From the NCBI GenBank assembly GCA_964035795.1, contig OZ038322.1:13470038-13534037 (forward strand): a stretch of DNA of 64,000 nt. The letters run 5' to 3'. Within the stretch, counting starts at the first letter, position 1, and each line of letters opens with the position of its first letter. Positions 55,901-64,000 of this stretch are shown here, piece after piece. The stretch is from Pterobdella sp. o SKG-2022. Taxonomy: Eukaryota > Annelida > Clitellata > Hirudinida > Piscicolidae. The notes under the pieces are model-generated. The model did not search any database. It worked only from the letters and a program-made list of their open reading frames with translations, and was not told the origin of the DNA. The position numbers and the translations under genes were made by a program.

Positions 55901-58900
55901 AGTGAGGGTAAGCATCAGTCTCACCATCACACCAGCGAAGTACGCCGCACTTATGGCGTATAAGACGACTGTCATGAATGTGCTGAGTTATTAATCAAAA
56001 CATCAATCAGGTTTGATGCATGCATTTTCAAATTAGCGTAGTCAAAATATTTATTATGAAATTTATGTTTATATTGGAATAAAAAACAAACAACTTATTT
56101 GAAAATTTATGATTATTAAAAAGAAATGATTTTGAACTCTGGTAACATAAAAATAGATAATATTAACCACAACGACGGGAAAACAATAAAACTGCACGTC
56201 ATAAACCACGCGACATAAATGATAACAACAACAGGCAAAAGACTGACTAAAGACTCGTTCGTCGTTGATCTCCTTGATGACAAACCACACCCCAGCAGGA
56301 AAGACACACACGAGCACATGAAGGTCCATGAAGAACGACACCCACGTGGTGGGCTGATGTTCAGACACTGATGCTATGATTGGAATGTGAATTTTGGCAT
56401 AGCCCGTGTCCCAAAGAGAGTAGAAGCGACCACTCCATGGTGCAATGTAACCTGGGGGATTGAGAGTTTGTGATTTTAAAAAATGAAAAAAGAAGTTTTG
56501 TAGGCAATTTATTTTATAGCAATCAAGATGCCACAAGCATACACGAGAGAGGGCTTTGAATACTCAGCAAAACTGTTTATAGACTTTGGCATCTAAAAAA
56601 TCAATTAATTAAGCACCTATTTGAAATAAACTTCATATGCAATAATAATAGCAATCAAGTGTTAACCGGCATAAGTGAGGGCAACAACGGTAGCAAAGAC
56701 TAAACCAGCAGTGGCAATGATCAAAGCAACAAAGAGGTCTTTAAGATTACTTCCTTTAGCGTGGCTTCTCAGGAAGGTGAAGAAAGAGTAGGCTATCAAT
56801 AAACAAAATACACCTGTAGAAAAATATGGCGGTCTTTTCAATTGACTGATAACAATAAAAATCAATGAAGGAGAAATTTTTAATAAAAACGATCATAAAT
56901 AATAAAAAACTCAAGATTGAACTCATTTTTTCTGCTCTCAAAAATAATAAGCATAAATAATAAAACTAAAATAACCAGCAGAAGCCATATGTTCAGAAGT
57001 CTTGACAGGTTGCATGCCCACAAATGGCACATTCATGGAGCATAACAGCCCAATGATGTAGAATGTCGTGTATGCTGGTAGATTAAAATACATTAAGAAA
57101 TAAAAGCTAATGAATTATGAAGCTTTAGTTGACGAAAATTTTAGCTGATTTTTTCAAATAAAAAGGTTTTTTAATCCCTTACAATTTAAAAAAAAAAACT
57201 ATATGGAAGTAATAAACTAAATTAATGTAGCACCACTCAAGACATCTGAGGTTTTTTTATAAGGTACTCATTAAAATTCACTGACCAACAAGGATCTTGG
57301 AGGAGTACCTGCCCATCAACAAGAGCACAAAAACATGCAGAGGAATGAGATTGATGATGAAGACATACCCTCCCCAGGCTGATACCTGCCATTGGCGGTT
57401 ATGAGATATCACTACTTTATTTTATTGCAATAAGTGATGTTGTTATAACATAAGAATTGAAATTTTCAAGATAGTAGTTTTAGCATTTACTGATTTATAT
57501 TTCAAAACTATTTACAAGATGTATAAAAATGAATTTTAAAAATATTTTCATACCTAGATTTCTTTTAAAAGTGATGAGAAAAATGAAATGAAATACAAAC
57601 AAAGCTATTATGATCTATTCACAAGAAACTATTTCTATGAGAATGTGAATGATTACCATGTAGAAGTATGATAGGGCAGCCATTGTACTCCAAAACACTG
57701 ATCCAGTTTTCACAGACTTCACCTTTGTATCAATGATGAAGTTAATATAAATAATCTATATTAGCCTGATGGTTTATGACAAAGCTTGCCAATAACTATA
57801 TATTTTGTGAGTATTATTTTTTTTTATTGATGTTTTTAAAGTTTAATTGAGTATTATTTAAGAACACTAGTTAGTTTATTACTTGAAAATGTTACGTTGA
57901 TAACGAAAAGCTTCGTATTTTAATAAACTAACTAGTGTTCTTAAATAAACTCATTTTATCATGGCTTTTGGAAAAAATCATATATTTTGTAAATTTTTAA
58001 TAACGTTATTGTTACATCTTTTTGGCATGAAATATGAAGATATCTTTAAGAAATTTAAATACCTTTGAAAAGTTGTCAATTTATCAAATAAAAACTTAAA
58101 CGCTATATTATCACATAAGGATGATGAATGAGAAAGACATGATAGCTCAGTAAAATCAAATAATCAACTCTTTAAATATAAAAAATCATTTCAAAATAGC
58201 TTTAAAGCCACCTTTTTGGCACTAAAATATTTCATTTTTTATACTATATAATTTTAAACTCATATTCAGTTAAAATGACTGAAACTTTGAAAACATCATG
58301 AATTTTTTAAGGTATATTGAGATATATAGTTTACTTAAGTGATTATCAAATCATTTAGCCACAATTATATTAAGATGGACTTTACAACGTGGCATCAGAA
58401 TATTATTAAAAAGAAAGATTGTCAAGGTTAATGTTTATTCTGAAATATATATTTAAAAAGAATTTTAAGGTATACATCAATTATGTTTAAAAACTGAACC
58501 TCAAACATAAAAGTTTTTATTCAAAAGTACATTTTATTTTTGATATATTCACTCTTATGATAACTAGCATTAATTTGAGAGCTCCTAAAATAAAGGCATA
58601 ATTTTAAATTAATTTATAGGTATTACTCATATTTATAATTTTTTTCTAGACTAAATTTTAAAAAATGTTAATTTAGTGTGATTCAAATTTTAAATGCATG
58701 AATTAAAATGAGTTGAATTCTCAACATCCAGAGCATCCATAAAGCACAAGGAGGCAAGTAAATGATAATCAATTAACAGATGGTCAGGTTTTAATGGCTT
58801 TCGCATTTAATCTCTTTATTGCTTACATCCAATAATTTATAATCAGTTATTCATATTGATGTGATTTCAATGACTTCAGCATATTGTATTCTTTGTAAAA

Positions 58901-59478
58901 TTTCTAATCATATAATTAAAATTTTCATTTTTGATTAGAAATATTCAAAATATCCTATGAAATTAAAACAAAAAGGATAAATCAAATTTTTTTTGAAAAT
59001 CTTTTTCATAAATTTGAAATAGTTTGGGTAGCCCTGATGTATAGTGATGATACAAAGTTATGAAGAATTGGTACTTACCCATAGGAAGTAGGTGAACATG
59101 AGAGCAAAGATAGCAATGCCCTCATTGTCATAACTACCTGCTACTGATCTACTGATGTACCCTGGCACTGGAATCATCAAATTTACATCATTATAAATGA
59201 GCTGTTGTATTTGTTCAAGTGCCCTCGCTAATTTAGTTGAAATAATTAATTTTATTATAATCACAAAAATAAATTTATTCTATAATTAGTAGATCTTTGC
59301 AAAAAAATCTGAGTACAAAATTTACAAATCTTAGAGAATTTGTTTAATTAGTAAAAAAAGATTTAAACAGATAACTAGCTAGAAACATTACACAGAATTT
59401 AAACTTAATCAACCATAATTGGAGGTCTATGGAGATTATTTTCCACTGTTTATAACCTAAATTTGTCATAACATGGTG

Positions 59479-59576
<98 letters not shown>

Positions 59577-61692
59577 TCAGAATATTTACATGCATCAATT
59601 TATACAAATATCACTTGTTGAAAATGAACTTATAATATTAAACTCATTACTTGGCAAAATGAATAAAGACCAGCTTGAATTATGTTAAATGAAATATTAA
59701 AAAAATTTTATATGTCTATTGGATCTATATTTTTATAATGAAATTGCTTTATTCAGCAGTGAATTTAATGAAAAAAGTGCATATGTGAAATTAGGAAATC
59801 AATATCCTAATCAGGATATAGGTAGTGATTTATTTTTAGTTTGAACTATAAGTCTTTTTATTTAACATGTTTTAAAAAATTCAATATACTGCCAAAAAAA
59901 CTTATAGTGAATAAAATGTCAAATGCTTTTTATCTCAATTAATAATACTTAAATCCAATACTAAATGGAGAACTCATTATAATAATATTTACTGATTGAA
60001 ATCACCACTCTATATAATATATAATGAAATTTTGCTGAAATATAAACACTATTTATGTATTTATTTCCCTTTAACTTTGAAATAGTCTTCAAAATTTTAC
60101 TCATTGTATCCCTGTTTTCATTTTATTTGTAGTTAAAATAATTAAAACTTATATCATTTTCATGAACATAGACAATTTTTGTCAAAAACTCTTCGGTTTA
60201 TGGTTTTCTTTTATTTTTTCCTGAATTTGAAATACTAAACAAAAAACCATAAAAATGTACTCAACACCACAAATGTGTGTAGTTTTCAAAATGTTTATTG
60301 GAAGCAAATATTTTATAAGACTTTTGACTTGTTCATTAAAAGAATTGGGTTCAATTTGAAAAACCATAAATGAATTTCAACCAACAGTGTAAGATATCAT
60401 TCCAATATTTTTTTTGTAAAATAAGTTCTTTTGGAAATGGCAAAACTTTCAAGATTTTCTTACTTAAACCAAATAACCTAACATAATCAATGCATTCCCG
60501 ATGAATGATGTGTTTTATATGATTAGTGAAGGGGTTTGCTATGTGGAAATATTTATTTTAGTATAAAATTTGAAAATTATAATTTTTTGAAATTTGAATA
60601 AAAGTAAAGAATGTTAAAATAAATAAACTCATACCATATTATATTGATGCAAATGCAACTCAATGTGGCTAGACTATATTATTTATAAAAACATATATTG
60701 CAATGATATTTGGTCAATTTGAAATAAACTCTTTCTTTTTAAAGTATTTTGAAATTATGACTTACAACAACACATAACTTAATTCAAATTTTTGATATTA
60801 ATATATTGAAGGCAAACCTATGGCAATGAAACATGCAGCAAAAAGACCAGCACCAGAGTCCCATATCTCTTTTGTCAAAAAATAAGTTGCCAGTGCTGTG
60901 AAACCACTGTAGAAATAATTAATTTTTAATGCTTCAATGTATTTGGAATAATTTTTTGTTTAATAAAATACAATATTATGATTTTTACTATTTAAACTTT
61001 TTTATTAAAAAAATTAATATTCATAAATTTAGCTTAAAGAATAGTCAAATTCAATTATAAATCACTCCTAAAACAGTGATTAATTTGAACATAATGTACC
61101 TAAAAACAGGGGCAAGAAAAACGCATATATCTCTAATATGCACAGTTATGTTAAGACTTGACAAGACCCAGTGAATAAGACCTGATGTCAACATCAACCC
61201 TGGATAAACCTGAATATAAATATTATATTTTTTAGATAGTGTACTTAATTAAATAAAAAATTATCTCCAAAAAGCAACAAAAAACATACTGTTCCTCCAA
61301 CAATTCTACCAAGAGGATACCAAGCTCGCTCATCAAACCAATTCAAAAAATTGTAAAATCCATTTTGCACCATATAATGAGTTGCTCTATAGTTGAACCT
61401 AAGTTATCAAAAGCATGTATTTTAAAAAATATTCTATGGTTATGAATTTATAAATTTTATATTTTAATTTTCAAATTTATAAATCTCACCATGGATCAAA
61501 TTCATGAATTATACTTTCAAATCTTATAACGGCAAAAAGACGTGCACTAAAGCCCGCTACCATGGTAAGAATCAAAACCACAAAAATTATTAATTGCCTC
61601 CATCCTCCTTTGTAGGATGTCATTAATTTTTTAGACGACTGTTGCTTCTCTGACGCCTTTTGGATGACAGTTTCACCGGCTGGAGTCGACAT
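52988..61692 (-). CDS. STT3B: Oligosaccharyltransferase catalytic subunit STT3B
   Basis: Twenty minus-strand exons: 61490-61692, 61290-61398, 61100-61209, 60818-60906, 59079-59167, 57657-57722, 57286-57385, 56976-57074, 56667-56813, 56248-56451, 55862-55968, 55474-55560, 55278-55323, 54869-55007, 54493-54664, 54157-54330, 53822-53935, 53427-53552, 53185-53253, 52988-53056. They sum to 2319 nt, or 772 residues. The enzyme transfers the lipid-linked glycan to Asn-X-Ser/Thr in the ER lumen. Visible signatures are [11 protein letters not shown] with D66, SVSEH (365-369), WWDYG (560-564), the glycosylated-type NNTWNNS (579-585) and [12 protein letters not shown] (626-637). The B paralogue is indicated by [31 protein letters not shown] and a charged cytosolic loop encoded by exons 12-13. 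The N-terminus is shorter than in human STT3B (826 residues from memory), and the C-terminal tail is basic. ATG at 61692 is chosen because the in-frame upstream codon is GTG. Confidence 0.98.
57854..57948. repeat. Perfect 28-bp inverted repeat in an STT3B intron
   Basis: Positions 57854-57881 are the exact reverse complement of 57921-57948, separated by 39 nt. It lies in the 1.4-kb intron between STT3B exons 5 and 6. A perfect 28-bp arm is unlikely by chance, so this is a recent foldback element, a small MITE or a selected RNA hairpin. The base before each arm gives no obvious target duplication. Confidence 0.9.
59479..59571. repeat. (AT)n microsatellite
   Basis: An uninterrupted AT dinucleotide tract of about 46 units in the intron between STT3B exons 4 and 5. 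It reads through in both strands as alternating Tyr-Ile, which accounts for the spurious open frames there. Confidence 0.98.
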
Positions 61693-62525
61693 TATAAACA
61701 CACGTCAAGAAACTGAACCAAAGATTAAATAGAGTACCTACTTGAATTAATAATGTTTTGGTTAAATAAGTATACAACTTGAAAACTCTATAATAGTGTT
61801 TTTTTTTCATTAACCTCCAATTTTAAGCAAGTATTATTTATTGAAATTAATATTATAATATTTTTTTTGAAAAATTTGTGATGCTATCTCCATTATCGCC
61901 TAATAAGACTTAGTTCAACATAAACATGAAAAAAAATACAAAAATGATTTATTTATTAGTCATATAATTATAATTTTTCAAAAAAGCACTCAATTTTCAA
62001 AAACACCCGGTATTCATCTGCCTAATAAAACAATTATTTAACATTTGAAAATATAAATACGTACTTCAAATATCAATAACAATTTTTCAAGATAAAATAC
62101 TTTTTCGTCATACCACGAAATGATTTTTGAAACTTACATAGAAGTGACATGGGTACCAACGTAAAATACCATAAAACTGATTGAGACATAAGCTTTTTGA
62201 AACTGATTTATTTACGCAAACCTGAATCAACATAAAAACTGATAGCGGGTAGCTATAATTAAATTTTTTAGATCAAGTTCCAGAGAAGTACTAAATAAAC
62301 ATCAGAGAACACTTCTAATCGAAATTAATTTAACTTATCATTCTGTCTTAAATCATAAAAATGATTTTAACTATTCATGATTATTTTTAAAAAATTTAAA
62401 TAAAACATACTCCAACGATTTGAAATAGTGCCACTGCTTCTGTGTAACAATTTCATAAACACAAATAAGCATCACAAAGCAAAATCAACAAGAGATCTAA
62501 GCAAATTCTCCAGCAAACGATACAC
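61693..62525 (-). other. Intergenic gap between LSM14 and STT3B
   Basis: An 833-bp AT-rich gap between same-strand genes, expected to hold the LSM14 3' UTR and STT3B promoter or 5' UTR. On the minus strand a pyrimidine-rich CTTTGGTTCAG ends 20 nt before the STT3B ATG and looks like a splice acceptor. No TATA box was clear. Confidence 0.5.
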
Positions 62526-64000
62526 CTAACTTTCTGCAGCAACCTCAACTGCTGGCTCCACAATTATTTCTGGCACTTTTATGCTTTGTTTATTAGGCAT
62601 TTTCTCTTTGTCCACTTCTATTTTGTCTGAAAATGTATTTCTAGAAAAATTATAAATAATTTGAACAAAAATTTATTGAAAATTATAAAATTTATTACTT
62701 AAATGTATTTAGTTTTGTTTCTAAAGTTGAATTGTGAATAATTTTACAGGATACTTTCGTTTTTATCAGCTATAAATTGAAAATGATGTACGAATCAATA
62801 AAATTCTGAAATATTGATTAACTTTGTTTACCAAACTACAGTTGCTAATTCTTCTAGAATTGAAGAACTTTACGTTACAATAATAAAAAAATGTAGTAAG
62901 TCGACCATTCGATCGCGTCTAAAGTGGGGTTTTGGTTGCGCAATTGATTGGTTTCACGGGCGTTACTCCAAGAAGTTAGTATAAATAACTCAGATGAAAA
63001 ATTTTGAAAATATGACTTTTTTGTTGAATCAGTTGAAAAGTTGTTTTTTTGAATCAAGACTTACTATGAAACTTGTTATTCGTTACTAGAAATGTTTAAA
63101 TATTTCATCTGGCGCAGTAAAATGGAAACATCTAAGCGAAAATTTTACAAAAACATATTTGAAAATTTTTCGCCAACCTATCAAATAGGTTTTTGTGAGG
63201 TTTTTACTTGTGTTTCGATTCTACTGCGCCAAATGAAACACACGATAATAAAAACTGAATAGTTTCAGAAATTTTTGAAGCATACATCTTGGTGTAAAGT
63301 TTCTGAAGTTGGCACGATGATTGAAATAGGTCATGGGGTAAAAAGGATTGCTGTGAGGGTTTAAATGTAAATTCATATTTGATTCATTGAAGACACCGTA
63401 GTTGTTTCCTCGGAATCTGTTGAACTGCCTCAAAGCTTGTTGGTTAGCTACTAGCTTGAGTCCAAACGTTTGCAAGTTCAAAACCCTCTCATTTATGCGC
63501 GCACGACGGCGTCTGAAAATAAATATATTGTCCATTCAAAATTTGAGTTCTACTCGAGAAAGTAAACTATGTAAACCCATCTACCTGGCGAGATGTGCAT
63601 ATAAGGGACACGAAATGTTATCGAAGAAAGACTTATTCTTATCATAGAACTTCATTTCTTCTTTTTCTTCCAACTTATCGTCTTCTTTATTTTCCTCTTC
63701 ATCCCCGTTGTCAGTTTCTTCTTTTTTATCAATATCTTTTATTTTTTTTGCAACTGCAATTTAAATAACGTTATAAATGTGTAAAAAATGTGAACTGAAC
63801 TTTAGTTTGCAAAATATAAAATTACTTAAAGATCTTTCATTCATTTCTTTTTCAATTTGATCTTTGTTGAAAAGGGCATTGGCGGACTCAAAATCGAACT
63901 CGCTTTTCAAGTTTATGTCATCATCACACTCATACTGACTAAAGAAGTGACGTTGACTCCACCCATTCTTGTTTCTCAATTGATTTTTGTAAGTTTTCCC
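62526..64000 (-). CDS. LSM14: LSM14/RAP55 family mRNP protein (3' part)
   Basis: Four minus-strand exons fall in the window: 63826-64000 (continuing past the edge), 63585-63753, 63286-63512 and 62526-62626; phases agree. LSM14/Scd6/trailer hitch proteins act in P-bodies and ER-associated mRNPs to repress translation and promote decapping. The FDF box is SEFDFESANALFNKDQIEKE. An acidic Lys/Glu/Asp linker leads to the FFD box FYDKNKSFFDNISC, then the TFG box around NLQTFGL. The tail is atypical: instead of long RGG runs it has a single RFRGNNYG, an Asn/His/Phe-rich stretch, and a last exon of 32 codons with IKVPEIIVEPAVEVAAES. The N-terminal Lsm domain is outside the window, so the start cannot be given. 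Confidence 0.93.
63103..63238. repeat. 136-bp foldback element in an LSM14 intron
   Basis: Arms 63103-63130 and 63211-63238 are inverted repeats matching at 25 of 28 positions, centred on GGCGCAGTA/TACTGCGCC, which is GC-rich for this intron. The 80-nt interior holds a second shorter inverted pair (GCGAAAATTTT and AAAATTTTTCGC). It sits 48 nt downstream of the donor of the TFG-box exon, in the 659-bp intron before the last exon. It could be a MITE or a structured intronic RNA. Confidence 0.8.

Noticed and set aside
59344..59688. Open frames with long Tyr-Ile runs
   Set aside because: They are translations of the (AT)n microsatellite on both strands.
52988..61692. Assignment as STT3A
   Set aside because: [31 protein letters not shown] and the charged cytosolic loop fit STT3B better than STT3A.
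1..64000. tRNA genes, snRNAs, CRISPR arrays, telomeric repeats
   Set aside because: No A/B-box pairs with a foldable cloverleaf, no snRNA signature, no direct-repeat array and no telomere repeat was found by eye on either strand.

Overview
This window is strongly AT-rich invertebrate nuclear DNA with spliced genes and long introns. I reconstructed five genes exon by exon from splice sites, reading phase and family motifs. The organism is most likely an arthropod: the largest gene belongs to a secreted or surface protein family (Pfam DUF7042-7045 type) that I know mainly from arthropods, and the genome carries LINE-type retrotransposon remnants. The species cannot be named from the sequence. 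No virus, toxin, rRNA, tRNA or CRISPR array was seen.

Layout. (1) 1-8.45 kb: no confirmed gene; a TATA box at 5.02 kb, a possible leader exon at 5.3 kb and a near-perfect hairpin at 6.46 kb. (2) 8.45-45.5 kb, plus strand: a 14-exon gene for a Cys-rich secreted or membrane-tethered protein of 854 residues, with introns of 17 kb, 4.2 kb and 7.7 kb; the 7.7-kb intron holds a decayed, 5'-truncated LINE fragment. (3) 47.28-47.55 kb, plus strand: a possible two-exon gene for a 41-residue Lys/Pro/Glu-rich peptide, with a TATA box and a poly(A) signal. (4) 48.36-52.40 kb, minus strand: LMAN2/VIP36-like L-type lectin, 9 exons, 315 residues. (5) 52.99-61.69 kb, minus strand: STT3B, the catalytic subunit of oligosaccharyltransferase, 20 exons, 772 residues. 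(6) 62.53-64.00 kb, minus strand: the 3' four exons of LSM14 (RAP55/Scd6/trailer hitch), whose N-terminal Lsm domain lies beyond the window.

How the genes fit together. STT3B attaches N-glycans to proteins in the ER, and the LMAN2-like lectin binds high-mannose N-glycans during ER-Golgi sorting, so two steps of one pathway sit next to each other in the same orientation. LSM14, STT3B and LMAN2 are head-to-tail with gaps of about 0.8 and 0.6 kb. Splice-acceptor-like sites lie 2-20 nt upstream of the start codons of STT3B, LMAN2 and the small peptide gene. That may mean 5'-UTR introns or spliced-leader trans-splicing, an open question. In every multi-exon model the exon lengths sum to a whole number of codons and adjacent phases agree, which is strong internal support.
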